Notes under the pieces: generated by a model
What the model was told of the DNA's origin: nothing
The model's database searches: none
Seen by the model: the letters and a program-made list of their open reading frames with translations, nothing else
Assembly: GCA_902779765.1 (NCBI GenBank)
Contig: CACZCQ010000013.1
Span: forward strand, 31,829-95,828
Direction: 5' to 3'
DNA length: 64,000 bases
Origin: an uncultured Bacteroidia bacterium
GTDB taxonomy: Bacteria; Bacteroidota; Bacteroidia; Bacteroidales; UBA932
Shown here: piece by piece, positions 1 to 8,673 of the stretch
Position numbering within the stretch: position 1 is the first letter of the stretch
Layout of the letters: each line of letters begins with the position of its first letter
Program-made: the position numbers and the translations under genes

Positions 1-279
1 TGCATGCCTGATGCCTCCACCAGTCTCACGGAGGAGATCCCTCTCCTCGGAAAAAGAAACCTTTATCCCGAAATCATCCTGGCCGTGGACATAATCGATG
101 ATCAAATCGGCGAAATGGTGGACATTGATGACGATGTCATCGAAGCCTGCAGCCTTCAGTTTGGTCACGACATGGTACAGAAGCGGCTTGCCGCCTACAG
201 GGACCAACGCCTTGGGCATGGTGTCGGTAATCGGCTTCAATCTGGTGCCCAGACCTGCCGCGAAAACCATGGCTTTCAT
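1..279 (-). CDS. MurU-like sugar nucleotidyltransferase (partial, 3' end off window)
   Basis: Only the first 93 codons are present; the gene runs leftward off the window. They show the sugar-1-phosphate nucleotidyltransferase signature: AAGLGTRL nucleotide loop (residues 7-14), PKALVPVGGKP (22-32) and ETGGGI (85-90). The family transfers NMP to a sugar-1-phosphate. The closest match by eye and by context is MurU (MurNAc-1-phosphate uridylyltransferase), which works with AmgK kinases, and the gene directly upstream is AmgK-like. The start ATG at 279 lies one base after the upstream TGA (281-283), so the two are surely co-transcribed. A mannose-1-phosphate guanylyltransferase-like role cannot be excluded from the fragment. 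Confidence 0.8.
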   Translation of the reverse strand, partial: MKAMVFAAGLGTRLKPITDTMPKALVPVGGKPLLYHVVTKLKAAGFDDIVINVHHFADLIIDYVHGQDDFGIKVSFSEERDLLRETGGGIRHA

Positions 280-280
280 A

Positions 281-1696
281 TCAGAGGATCTTTTCTATGT
301 CGAGTTCCCTGTGGGACAGGGTGATCTTGATATCGAATTTCTCGGAGAGGTGACGGGCAAGATGCTCCGCACAATAGACAGACCTGTGCTGCCCGCCCGT
401 GCAGCCGAAACACACTTGCAAATGGGTGAACTTCCTCTCCATGAAGCACTTGACATGGTTGTCCACCATCGAATACACGTTCTCCAGGAATTTGGTTATT
501 CCTCCGTCATCCTCCAGGAACTTGATCACCTCCGGATCCAATCCCGTGAACTGGCGGTAATGCTCATACTTGCCGGGGTTGTTGATAGCCCTGCAATCGA
601 ATACGAAACCTCCGCCATTGCCGGAATTGTCCACCGGAATGCCTTTCTTGTATGCGAAACTGAATATGCCCACCTCCAAGCGCTTGTCTTCCGCGATGTT
701 GTTGAACTGGGCCATCGTGGTAAGCTTCGTAAGGATCTCGTTGAGGTATGGATAATCGGAGAACGGCTTCTGCAGAAGGCGCCTCAGATTGCTAAGTGCG
801 TAAGGGACGCTGGCAAGGAAATGGGGCTTCTTCTCGAAATATCCCCTGAAGCCATAGGCTCCCAGGACCTGCAGGGTCCTGAACAACACGAAGAGCCTCA
901 ACCTTTCGTGGAAATGGGCCTCGTCGACTTTCACATAACCCTTCAGGGCAGTAAGATATGCCTGGACAAGTTCCTTGCGCAGCTTCTCCGGATAGCGGGC
1001 CCTGGCCTGCCAGACAAAGGAAGCCACATCGTAATAGATGGGGCCTTTCCGGCCGCCCTGGAAATCTATGAAATACGGATTCCCGTCCTTGACCATCACG
1101 TTCCTGGCCTGGAAGTCACGGTACATGAAAGTATCGCCCATATCCTGCATCAGGTCATCCTTGAGGCGTTCGAAATCTTCCTGAAGCCTGACCTCGTTGA
1201 ATTCAAGTCCCGTAGCCTTGAGGAAACAGTACTTGAAATAGTTGAGGTCGAACATCACCATCCTCTCGTTGAATGCGGGCTCAGGATAGCAGACCGACCA
1301 GTCCACGCCCACGGCACCCCTGAACTGGATCTTCGGAAGCATTTCCATGGCCTGGCAGAGCAACCTGCATTCGTATGAACTGTACTCCCCTGTCTCCCTG
1401 CCATGGGACACAAGCTTGTAGAGCTGATCATCCCCCAGGTCCTCCTGGATATACCGCATATTGTCGTCGGATACGGCCAGGACCCTTGGCACCCTGATGC
1501 CCTTTTCCAGGAAATGGCGGCTCAACTGGATGAATGCGATATTCTCATCCCTGTCAGTTCCGATAACCCCAATAATGGAAATATTTCCGCCCTTGAGGCG
1601 GAAATATCTCCTGTTGCTTCCGGAAGAGTTGAGCTCCTCCGCGTCAGTGACTGTCTGACCTGTATAACTTTCGAAAAGTTTCTTCAGATTGTCCAT
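281..1696 (-). CDS. AmgK-like sugar kinase fused to RapZ C-terminal domain
   Basis: 471 residues, two domains. Residues 1-about 320 are an aminoglycoside-phosphotransferase fold kinase: YRDFQARN catalytic loop (192-199) and IDFQGG metal motif (210-215) followed by GPIYYDVASF, the pattern of AmgK, the anomeric MurNAc/GlcNAc kinase of cell-wall recycling. Residues about 340-460 match the C-terminal domain of RapZ (GIFSFAYKKGIP, FDCRAINNP, GLDPEV, FGCTGGQHRS at 430-439), without the RapZ N-terminal kinase-like domain. In E. coli the RapZ C-terminal domain binds glucosamine-6-phosphate and the small RNA GlmZ. The gene is followed at one base by the MurU-like gene and preceded by NamZ and an AmpG-like permease. 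Inferred role: phosphorylating salvaged amino sugar, perhaps with sensing by the RapZ part. Confidence 0.88.
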   Translation of the reverse strand: MDNLKKLFESYTGQTVTDAEELNSSGSNRRYFRLKGGNISIIGVIGTDRDENIAFIQLSRHFLEKGIRVPRVLAVSDDNMRYIQEDLGDDQLYKLVSHGRETGEYSSYECRLLCQAMEMLPKIQFRGAVGVDWSVCYPEPAFNERMVMFDLNYFKYCFLKATGLEFNEVRLQEDFERLKDDLMQDMGDTFMYRDFQARNVMVKDGNPYFIDFQGGRKGPIYYDVASFVWQARARYPEKLRKELVQAYLTALKGYVKVDEAHFHERLRLFVLFRTLQVLGAYGFRGYFEKKPHFLASVPYALSNLRRLLQKPFSDYPYLNEILTKLTTMAQFNNIAEDKRLEVGIFSFAYKKGIPVDNSGNGGGFVFDCRAINNPGKYEHYRQFTGLDPEVIKFLEDDGGITKFLENVYSMVDNHVKCFMERKFTHLQVCFGCTGGQHRSVYCAEHLARHLSEKFDIKITLSHRELDIEKIL

Positions 1697-1700
1697 CTAA

Positions 1701-3272
1701 TCAATAGAGATTGCTGTACGTTACACCGTTGGAGTTGTAATTGTACTTCTGGGCGAGTTTGCCGTACATCTGTCCGAGGACCTCGAGATAGGGCTTGCCC
1801 TCCACGAGAGTGGTGCGGTATACGGTGTCGTCGACCTTGTAGAAGTCCATACCATCCAGGGTGATGATATCGTAATCATCGGGCAACTCCTCGACAAGGG
1901 CTCCGGCCGGAGGTACGATGACCTCGTACTGGCCCTTGGAGTTGACGATGTAGAATACGCCGTCCTGATAGTAGTAAGGCTGGTTCGCGTAGGCAAAGCT
2001 CTGCACGAGTCCGAGCCTGTCCGCAAGGGAGTAAGCGTCGTTGGCTCTGGTAGTATTCAGGGCGAAGGCGCTGTTCTGAGCGGCTATGGTGGCATTATTC
2101 TGGGCGATGATCCTGTTCTGCTCATCGATGATCCTGTTATTGGAGTCGATGGCCCTGAACACCCTGTATGTATTGCAGTAGTACGCGAAGCGCACGGTGG
2201 AAAATACAAGGTCGGAGATCGCCAGGTCGATGCATACTCCGAAAGGAGGTCTGCAGACTACCCAGAACCCATTGTAAGGCCTGTAGTAGATTCCGTCGTA
2301 GAAGCAGTAGTCAATTCCCCAGTAGGTGAGCCTCCTGTAACGAGGCGGCAGGTAGTTGACCCTGTATCCGTAGAAGTGAGGAGCATGTCCCCAGAAGTGA
2401 CCGGGATGGTTGTAAGGCAGGAAGTCGCGCTCCCTCGGAGGGATCCTGTGGACATTCCTGTCCTCGCCGATCCTCATGAAGTCATTGCGGGTCTCGTGCA
2501 TCACATCGTTTCCGGTGCGAGCCATGCTCTTGTCATAGGAAGCAAGTCCGTTCCTGGTGGCATTGCCGACACTGCGGGATTGCTCCCTTCTGGAATTGTC
2601 GGCAGTTCCGCGAGCAACGCTGCTCCTGGAAGAAGAACCGATCGGCTGGGCTACCCTGGCACCTGAACTACGGGAAGAAGTAGCGGAGCTACGTGCAGTA
2701 GTAGCGGAACTACGTGCAGTAGTAGCGGAACTACGTGCAGTAGTTGCAGAGCTGCGGGAAGATGAGCCGGGATTTACCTGAGGATCCCTCGCGGTGGCAG
2801 AAGAGCTTCTGGAGCTGGTCGAAGAGCTGCGCGCGGTTGTTGCGGAGCTGCGGGAGGCAGTCGAAGAACTGCGGGAGCCGGTCGAAGAGCGGGAGCCGTT
2901 GTCTACCTGCTGTCTGGTAACCGTAGCGGAACTGCGGGAAGCAGTCGAAGAGCTGCGGGAAGAGGAGCCGGGGTTGACCTGAGGGGCCCTGGAGGTGGTG
3001 GCGGAAGAACTTCTGGAACTGGAAGCAGCAGTGCTCCTGGAAACACTTCCGGAGGAACTCCTCCGGGAAGAACCTGAGCTTACCTGAGGCCTGGAGGCCG
3101 AGGCGGAGCTGCGGGTGCTTGAAGAACTACTGACCGAAGATCTATTCTGTGATGAGGTAGCGCCTCCGGAACGACCCGAAGAGCTTCTTGCCTGAGAGTA
3201 TGAATCTGCAGGGAATGCAACCATGGCTGCTGCCACTATCGATGCGATTGCAAACTTGAAGATGTTTTTCAT
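1701..3272 (-). CDS. Ser/Arg-repeat exported protein with DUF6515-like C-terminus
   Basis: 523 residues. A Sec signal peptide (about 1-27, ending near DSYSQA) is followed by about 200 residues of low-complexity Ser/Arg/Ala/Thr repeats (units like TARSSA and RSSS). A folded C-terminal half follows, rich in Tyr, Pro and Gly (YYQDGVFYIVNSKGQYEV, VVPPAGALVEELPDDYD), which resembles DUF6515. The function is unknown. A secreted or periplasmic surface protein is likely. It lies between NamZ (13-bp gap) and the AmgK-RapZ gene (4-bp gap), so it is probably part of the operon. The repeat region is encoded by near-perfect 21-bp units and may vary in length. Confidence 0.75.
   Translation of the reverse strand: MKNIFKFAIASIVAAAMVAFPADSYSQARSSSGRSGGATSSQNRSSVSSSSSTRSSASASRPQVSSGSSRRSSSGSVSRSTAASSSRSSSATTSRAPQVNPGSSSRSSSTASRSSATVTRQQVDNGSRSSTGSRSSSTASRSSATTARSSSTSSRSSSATARDPQVNPGSSSRSSATTARSSATTARSSATTARSSATSSRSSGARVAQPIGSSSRSSVARGTADNSRREQSRSVGNATRNGLASYDKSMARTGNDVMHETRNDFMRIGEDRNVHRIPPRERDFLPYNHPGHFWGHAPHFYGYRVNYLPPRYRRLTYWGIDYCFYDGIYYRPYNGFWVVCRPPFGVCIDLAISDLVFSTVRFAYYCNTYRVFRAIDSNNRIIDEQNRIIAQNNATIAAQNSAFALNTTRANDAYSLADRLGLVQSFAYANQPYYYQDGVFYIVNSKGQYEVIVPPAGALVEELPDDYDIITLDGMDFYKVDDTVYRTTLVEGKPYLEVLGQMYGKLAQKYNYNSNGVTYSNLY
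2681..2764. repeat. 21-bp tandem repeats inside the Ser/Arg-repeat gene
   Basis: Three consecutive near-identical 21-bp units (2681-2701, 2702-2722, 2723-2743; unit 1 differs by one base) and a degenerate fourth encode seven-residue Ser-Ser-Ala-Thr-Thr-Ala-Arg units on the minus strand. The period is a multiple of three, so copy-number change would keep the frame. Confidence 0.85.
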
Positions 3273-3285
3273 ATCGTAAGGAGTT

Positions 3286-4593
3286 TTAGTTGTTATCGTA
3301 CATCAGGTACTTTCTGGAGAGCTCCTTGAAACTTTCAACATCCTTGGACCAGTAGTCTGCGATGTCTTCGACTTTCAGTCGCTTCTCAAAAGTCGTTCTT
3401 ACATAATCCGTACCACAAACTTTATCAAACATCCCGTTACGCCCTCCAGATAGCTTGAACGGGTTTTTTGATGGATAAAGTTCATGGACGGCCTGCATCA
3501 CATAGAACTGGGTCAACGTACAGCAAGCTGCATCAAAATCCGTATAATGGTACTGGACTCCGTGCAGGAGGACACCCTGGGAAGAGCCCGAAAAAGGCTT
3601 GAAATGGATTGTCCGGAAGGCTATCCCGGGGAGGTTGTAGCTGTCGAGCCTTGCCTTGAGCTTGTCGGCATCGATCCACTCGGCGGCAAAGACTTCGAAC
3701 GGCAGGGTATAGCCTATGCCGATGTTCAGATAGCCCTGGAATTCTCCCGCTATACCGGCAGAAGGATAATCGATCGCAGACTGCGGGTACGGAATGTTCG
3801 GGGAAGGCAGCACCCACGGCAGACCTGTATCGGAATAGAGCATATTCCTGTGCCAGCCTTCCATTGGGATGACGGTCAGGTCGCACTTCAGAGGTTTCTC
3901 GTTGCCTTTCTCCCCGCAGTTCAGGCCCTCATCATTGATCAGCCAGGCCAGCTCCCCAACCGTAAGTCCGTAGATATAAGGTATTTTGAACTCACTTACG
4001 AAAGAATGGAATCCGTCCTCGACCAGGCACCCTTCGACCTTGTTTCCGCCAAGAGGGTTCGGCCTGTCCAGGACCATGACCTCTATCCCCTGCTCGGCGC
4101 AGGCGCGCATCACTAGTCCCAGGGTGCTGATGAAAGTGTACGAACGGCTGCCGACATCCTGGATGTCATAAACGACCACATCCAGGCCGCTGAGCATCTC
4201 GGGTGTGGGCTTACGGGTAGAGCCGTATACGGAATAGACCGGGAGTCCCGTCCCCGGATCCCTGCCGTCCTGTACACGGCCTCCGGCGTAGACGTCACCG
4301 CGGACTCCGTGCTCCGGGGCGAAGAGCTTACGCAAGTCCACCTGCCCGGCTTCGTTCAGGATATCGATTGTCGAACGAAGGTTGCGGTCGACTCCGCTGG
4401 GATTGGTAACCAGCCCAACCCTCTTTCCGACGAGTCCGTCGAAGCCGCGGCTTTCCAGCACCTCGATGCCGACCTTGACCACAGTGGTATCCTGAACGTT
4501 GCCTCTGGTATCCGATACGTTCCCGGAAGCATGCGCACAATAGGTCAGCAGAAGGGCCGCTGCCAAAAAGAAACAATGGTTCTTCATAATCAT
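3286..4593 (-). CDS. namZ: NamZ exo-beta-N-acetylmuramidase (DUF1343)
   Basis: 435 residues with an N-terminal signal (hydrophobic run to about 22; a possible but atypical lipobox LTYC). The mature part carries the DUF1343 landmarks GLVTNPSG, KLFAPEHGVRG, VVYDIQDVGSRSYTFIS and VLDRPNPLGG. NamZ enzymes remove single MurNAc residues from the non-reducing ends of peptidoglycan fragments, acting outside the cytoplasm. It sits 15 bp downstream of an AmpG-like permease, in the same order of ideas as the Tannerella MurNAc scavenging genes. A second ATG two codons in (4587) is equally possible. Confidence 0.92.
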   Translation of the reverse strand: MIMKNHCFFLAAALLLTYCAHASGNVSDTRGNVQDTTVVKVGIEVLESRGFDGLVGKRVGLVTNPSGVDRNLRSTIDILNEAGQVDLRKLFAPEHGVRGDVYAGGRVQDGRDPGTGLPVYSVYGSTRKPTPEMLSGLDVVVYDIQDVGSRSYTFISTLGLVMRACAEQGIEVMVLDRPNPLGGNKVEGCLVEDGFHSFVSEFKIPYIYGLTVGELAWLINDEGLNCGEKGNEKPLKCDLTVIPMEGWHRNMLYSDTGLPWVLPSPNIPYPQSAIDYPSAGIAGEFQGYLNIGIGYTLPFEVFAAEWIDADKLKARLDSYNLPGIAFRTIHFKPFSGSSQGVLLHGVQYHYTDFDAACCTLTQFYVMQAVHELYPSKNPFKLSGGRNGMFDKVCGTDYVRTTFEKRLKVEDIADYWSKDVESFKELSRKYLMYDNN

Positions 4594-4608
4594 AGGACAA
4601 ATAAGCGG

Positions 4609-5880
4609 TTACTGTTCCTCGATCCGGGGAAGGATCTTGGAACGGGCGATGACGGCCGCCAGGAATGTCCCCAGGCAGGACACCATCACCAACGTAAAGA
4701 ATCCCACATAGCCGAGCCACTGCTGAAGATAACCGGCAACCAGCGCGGGGAGTTTCATGGACAGCCACATGAAGGCGGTACATATGGCATAATGGGACGT
4801 CTTCAGGGGTCCGTCCACGAACTGCATCATGAAGAGGGTATAAGCCGTGAATCCGAAGCCGTATCCGAACTGGTCAATGACGATCAATGAACCGATCGGC
4901 CAGACCCCGGAAGGATGGAAAAGGGCCATAAGCAGATAGACCACGCATGGCAGGGCAAGCGACAGGGCCATCGGCCACATGGATTTACGCAGGCCATACC
5001 TGGATGCGAATATTCCTCCGAGTATTCCGCCCAGCAGCAGGGCCACCACTCCGAAAGTCCCGTAGACCAGGCCATACATCTCGGTTCCGGCTCCAAGGCC
5101 CCCGACTTCCGCTCCGTCCTTGAAGAAAGGATAGAGAAGATTGAGGGAGAGAGCTTCAGGCAGGCGGAAAAGGAGCAGGAACGCTATAGCCCACCATACT
5201 CCTTCCTTAACGAAGAATGAGCGGAAGGATTCGGCGAATTCCGACCAGATACGGGCGGAGGACCCGACATCACGCCTGTCCTTGTCTTCTTCCGGCCTGG
5301 GCAGTATGAACAGATGGTAGACGGCGATGCAGGCCAGAAGGACAGCGGAAATCAGGAGGACGAACGCCCAGGCACGCGGAACGTCGCCGAGGCGTTTCTG
5401 CAATACTCCTCCCAACATCACCAGCAGGCCCTGGCCCAGGACCAGACCACCCCTGTAGAAAGTATTGCGGATGCCGACGAAAGCGGACTGATGCTGGCGG
5501 TCAAGGGCAAGCATGTAATAACCGTCGGCCGAGATGTCGTGGGTAGCGGAGGCGAATGCCACAATGACGAAAAGAGCCAGCAGAACCGACATCGAACAGA
5601 ACGGGAGACAGAAGGCGATCACTGCCAGTGCGGCAAGCATCGTGAACTGCGTAAGCAGGATCCACCATCTCTTGCTCCTGAATATGTCCATGAACGGACT
5701 CCATAGAGGTTTGATCAGCCACGGCAGGCTGATCAGGGTCGTCAAAGGGCCGAGGGTTCCGTTGTCCACGCCCATATCCTTGAACACGGCGAGGGCGATG
5801 GTGTTGACTATGGCGTATGGAAGGCCTTCCACGAGATAAAGCGTGGGGACCCAGAGCCATGGAGATCCTTTTGTTTTCAT
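4609..5880 (-). CDS. AmpG/MurT-like MFS permease
   Basis: 423 residues, about 12 hydrophobic segments. The N-terminus (WVPTLYLVEGLPYAIVNTIA) and the loop ATHDISADGYYMLAL match the AmpG/PAT branch of the major facilitator superfamily, which imports anhydromuropeptides or, in Tannerella, MurNAc (MurT). The gene overlaps the upstream DUF4922-SpoIID gene by 4 bp (ATGA) and precedes namZ by 15 bp, so translational coupling is likely. Its substrate is inferred from neighbours: the MurNAc or GlcNAc-MurNAc products released by NamZ. Confidence 0.9.
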   Translation of the reverse strand: MKTKGSPWLWVPTLYLVEGLPYAIVNTIALAVFKDMGVDNGTLGPLTTLISLPWLIKPLWSPFMDIFRSKRWWILLTQFTMLAALAVIAFCLPFCSMSVLLALFVIVAFASATHDISADGYYMLALDRQHQSAFVGIRNTFYRGGLVLGQGLLVMLGGVLQKRLGDVPRAWAFVLLISAVLLACIAVYHLFILPRPEEDKDRRDVGSSARIWSEFAESFRSFFVKEGVWWAIAFLLLFRLPEALSLNLLYPFFKDGAEVGGLGAGTEMYGLVYGTFGVVALLLGGILGGIFASRYGLRKSMWPMALSLALPCVVYLLMALFHPSGVWPIGSLIVIDQFGYGFGFTAYTLFMMQFVDGPLKTSHYAICTAFMWLSMKLPALVAGYLQQWLGYVGFFTLVMVSCLGTFLAAVIARSKILPRIEEQ

Positions 5881-8081
5881 ATTCTTGTCAATGAAGCTCC
5901 CGGATAATAATGATACAATATTTCGTCATACCTGTACCCCTTGGCACCCATCACGGCTGCTCCGATCTGGCACAGGCCGACACCGTGTCCCCATCCCGAG
6001 CCATCCAGTACGAGACGGTCACCGTCCCAGTTGATGCTGAACGCCGAACTCTTCAGATGGGATTCAGAAAGCCACTTCCTGATTATCAGTTCCTTGCCAA
6101 TAACCATTGAGGACTTGCTCCCGACAATGCGAAGCTTCTTCAGCCTTCCGGAAGGACCGCGCTCGACAGGAACCAGGTCCTTGATCTCGCCGAATTCCAC
6201 ACCCGAACGCCTGTTCACAAGTTCCGACAGTTCCTTTCTGGAATATTCAGTCCTCCACCTGAAGAAATCCTTCGTTTCAAGGTCATAGTCATTGAGAACC
6301 TGCGAAAGGATGGCCTTATCATCCGTGTCGCAGAAAGGTTTCGCCCCTTCCTTCCAGTCCGGAGTGTCGGGAAGGGACCTCAGGTATGGCGGATCCTGAT
6401 CCTCCCAACACGTGCTGAAAAGTTCCATACGACCCCCGCAGCATTTCGAGAATCGGGCGTCGCAGATACTCCCGTCATATGTCAGCACCATCCCCCAGGT
6501 CTGGTCGACAGCCTTGCGGGCAGTCTCGCCAACGACCATGGACAAGCCTTGATAGCGCTGGCAATGGTCATCGGCACAGACATCGAAGCGGGTGTGGTCC
6601 TCGTGGTCGAACCATTTGATGAACTCGTGTCCCCCGGGGACTGCATCAGCCTGAGTTGCCGGAGCGGCGGAATCATCCCTTTCGGAAGAAGATTCGCGAC
6701 GGGCGATCTGGGCCATCACCCACGAACGAGAGATCACCGCATGCGCTTTCAGGAACTCGAGCCCGGCAGAGGCCTTCATCTCCGATGATATTACGCTGAG
6801 GAGATAATCTTCGATGCCCACGATGTTCACCGCCAGTACCTTCCCTTGATCCACAATGAACTTCAAGGTCCCTGCGAACTTCTGTGTGACCTTACGCTCC
6901 CAATGGAAGTCGACTCCTATGGTCACCCCGTAGAGGATGAAAGAAGGCTCCGAAAACATTGTCGACTCGGTCTGGGCATCGAAAAACAACTCGTCGTACA
7001 GCGTTCCGTTGTATGAGATCCTTCCGTCCTGAAAGGAAACCTTCTGCGGACCGGCCCCGTCCGAAATGATCTCGAATACTATTTCGTCGGCGGACATTAT
7101 CCCCACCTCAAGTTTCTTCTGGTCCCTGGTGAGACGCCATATTATGCCATGCTCATCTTCTTCAGGAATAGTCACTTCATCGACTATCCTTTCCAGCAGG
7201 GCGGAATCCATCTTGTCGAAATCCTCCTTCCTCGGGGCCACGAACACTCCCCCCATATCGGCACAGCCGGGACTCATGGCAATCCGGTCAGGCCCTTCCA
7301 GGAAATAATGATGCGGACGATGGGTCTCCCTGAAAATGACTATGGTGCGGTATTCTCCGGCTGAATGCCAGCTGATCACGTTGATCCTCGGCTCGGAATC
7401 ACCATCCTTGACCGGCGAGCAGTCCAGGAGCCTGTAAAAAAGCTTTGCCTGGGACTTGGCTGTTTCGGCACAGATGACGAACACTCCCCTGGCATATTCC
7501 TTCAGATGATAGAGCCTTGCCTCCCTGATACCGGAAAGATATTCGAGGGAACCGCTTCCTCCTGTTCCAAGCAGGGACTCCACACGGTTCTCAAGCGGCA
7601 TGAGCTTCCGTGGGCATGCCTGGAAGTGGATGTGGTCGGGAGCGGATGCGCCTGACTTCGGACCGTTGTAGAAACAGGTAAAATCCTCATTCTCACGGAC
7701 AAAATCCAGCATATCCTGATACCGCTTCCAGATTGCCTGCGGCAGATGGCGGAAACTGGAAATCACCAGATGGCGGGGGAAAATCGGAAAAGGATTTAGC
7801 GTTATCCGGTACATCTTCCCCTTCCGTCCTTCGAATTCGATGTTATATTGCTCCGAAGGCCTGTTTTCCGGGCAGAGGAAGCAGGGCCTGGCGGCGATGG
7901 AAGCCGGATCGGTGGCTGCATCGGAAGAGATGGTCCTGCAGGGATTGTGCTGCAGTACGACTTCCAGTCCTCCAACTGTCAGAGCCTTTACGGACACCTT
8001 CTTCAGGTCCCTGTAGTTCTCAGCGGCCAAAGGCCAGACTGAAAGCTGGTCATTGATGAATTTGTCGATCTCCCCGCCCAT
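5877..8081 (-). CDS. DUF4922 (HIT-like phosphorylase) - SpoIID/LytB fusion
   Basis: 734 residues from the ATG at 8081, which overlaps the upstream stop as TGATG; a GTG one codon earlier is less likely. The N-terminal about 330 residues are DUF4922, a HIT-superfamily domain related to GDP-galactose and Ap4A phosphorylases: paired Cys (PCFLCPENRP), NPFPIFPRHLVI and the ASAPDHIHFQ active-site His motif. The C-terminal about 330 residues are a SpoIID/LytB domain (IEDYLLSVISSEM with the conserved Glu, then GWGHGVGLCQIGA near the end), a family that includes glycan-strand cleaving lytic transglycosylases. No signal peptide is seen, odd for a wall-cutting domain. Context points to amino-sugar nucleotide or muropeptide metabolism. 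Confidence 0.88.
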   Translation of the reverse strand: MGGEIDKFINDQLSVWPLAAENYRDLKKVSVKALTVGGLEVVLQHNPCRTISSDAATDPASIAARPCFLCPENRPSEQYNIEFEGRKGKMYRITLNPFPIFPRHLVISSFRHLPQAIWKRYQDMLDFVRENEDFTCFYNGPKSGASAPDHIHFQACPRKLMPLENRVESLLGTGGSGSLEYLSGIREARLYHLKEYARGVFVICAETAKSQAKLFYRLLDCSPVKDGDSEPRINVISWHSAGEYRTIVIFRETHRPHHYFLEGPDRIAMSPGCADMGGVFVAPRKEDFDKMDSALLERIVDEVTIPEEDEHGIIWRLTRDQKKLEVGIMSADEIVFEIISDGAGPQKVSFQDGRISYNGTLYDELFFDAQTESTMFSEPSFILYGVTIGVDFHWERKVTQKFAGTLKFIVDQGKVLAVNIVGIEDYLLSVISSEMKASAGLEFLKAHAVISRSWVMAQIARRESSSERDDSAAPATQADAVPGGHEFIKWFDHEDHTRFDVCADDHCQRYQGLSMVVGETARKAVDQTWGMVLTYDGSICDARFSKCCGGRMELFSTCWEDQDPPYLRSLPDTPDWKEGAKPFCDTDDKAILSQVLNDYDLETKDFFRWRTEYSRKELSELVNRRSGVEFGEIKDLVPVERGPSGRLKKLRIVGSKSSMVIGKELIIRKWLSESHLKSSAFSINWDGDRLVLDGSGWGHGVGLCQIGAAVMGAKGYRYDEILYHYYPGASLTRI

Positions 8082-8671
8082 CACAACAACGCAAGCAAAG
8101 TATCCCTGAGCGATTCGAATTCCTGCTCGAAATTCGGCGTGAATACACCTTTGCTGATGGATCCTGAGATCTCATCCATAGTCCAGTAGCGGCCTTCCGT
8201 GACTTCGTCGTTAGATGGCGACAGATCGAAATTGCCGACAGCCGCAAAGACATTGACAAGTTCCTTCTCCCTGGAAGACTCCCAAAGGTAGGTTTTTATG
8301 TAGATCGGATTGAAACCGCTGAAACCCAGTTCCTCGAAGGCTTCCCTGAACAGGGCGACCTCCAAAAGCTCGCCGTAATCCACATGTCCTCCGACAGCCG
8401 TATCCCACATCCCCGGAAACTGCCGTTTCTTCATCGACCTTTTCTGGATGAACAGTTCTCCTTTCCGGTTGATGATATGGAGATGTACCACCGGATGCAA
8501 AAGCTTGATACCTCCATGGACATCATAGCGTGAAGCCTGGCCGATCACAAGCCCGTTCTCCTCTACAACAGGGACCATCTCTCCCCTGATGCGGGTCGTG
8601 ATCCCGGGATTATCGGCAGTGGGTAACGGAAGGACAGGTGCCGGATCGACCGGATAAATAAGTTCGAACAT
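8081..8671 (-). CDS. Nudix hydrolase, isopentenyl-diphosphate-isomerase-like
   Basis: 196 residues with a perfect Nudix box, GHVDYGE followed seven residues later by REAFEELGF, that binds the metal ion for hydrolysis of a nucleoside diphosphate-X bond. The preceding HPVVHLHIINRKGELFIQKRS stretch is typical of the IDI-like Nudix subgroup of unknown substrate. I start it at ATG 8671, three bases after the upstream stop; the open frame reaches a TTG at 8677 inside that stop overlap. It ends overlapping the start of the DUF4922-SpoIID gene, so the two are coupled. Confidence 0.88.
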   Translation of the reverse strand: MFELIYPVDPAPVLPLPTADNPGITTRIRGEMVPVVEENGLVIGQASRYDVHGGIKLLHPVVHLHIINRKGELFIQKRSMKKRQFPGMWDTAVGGHVDYGELLEVALFREAFEELGFSGFNPIYIKTYLWESSREKELVNVFAAVGNFDLSPSNDEVTEGRYWTMDEISGSISKGVFTPNFEQEFESLRDTLLALL

Positions 8672-8673
8672 CG

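Noticed and set aside
98-1378. A long plus-strand open frame opposite the AmgK-RapZ gene
   Set aside because: The minus-strand frame holds all kinase and RapZ motifs; the plus frame has no recognisable domain and is a by-product of codon bias.
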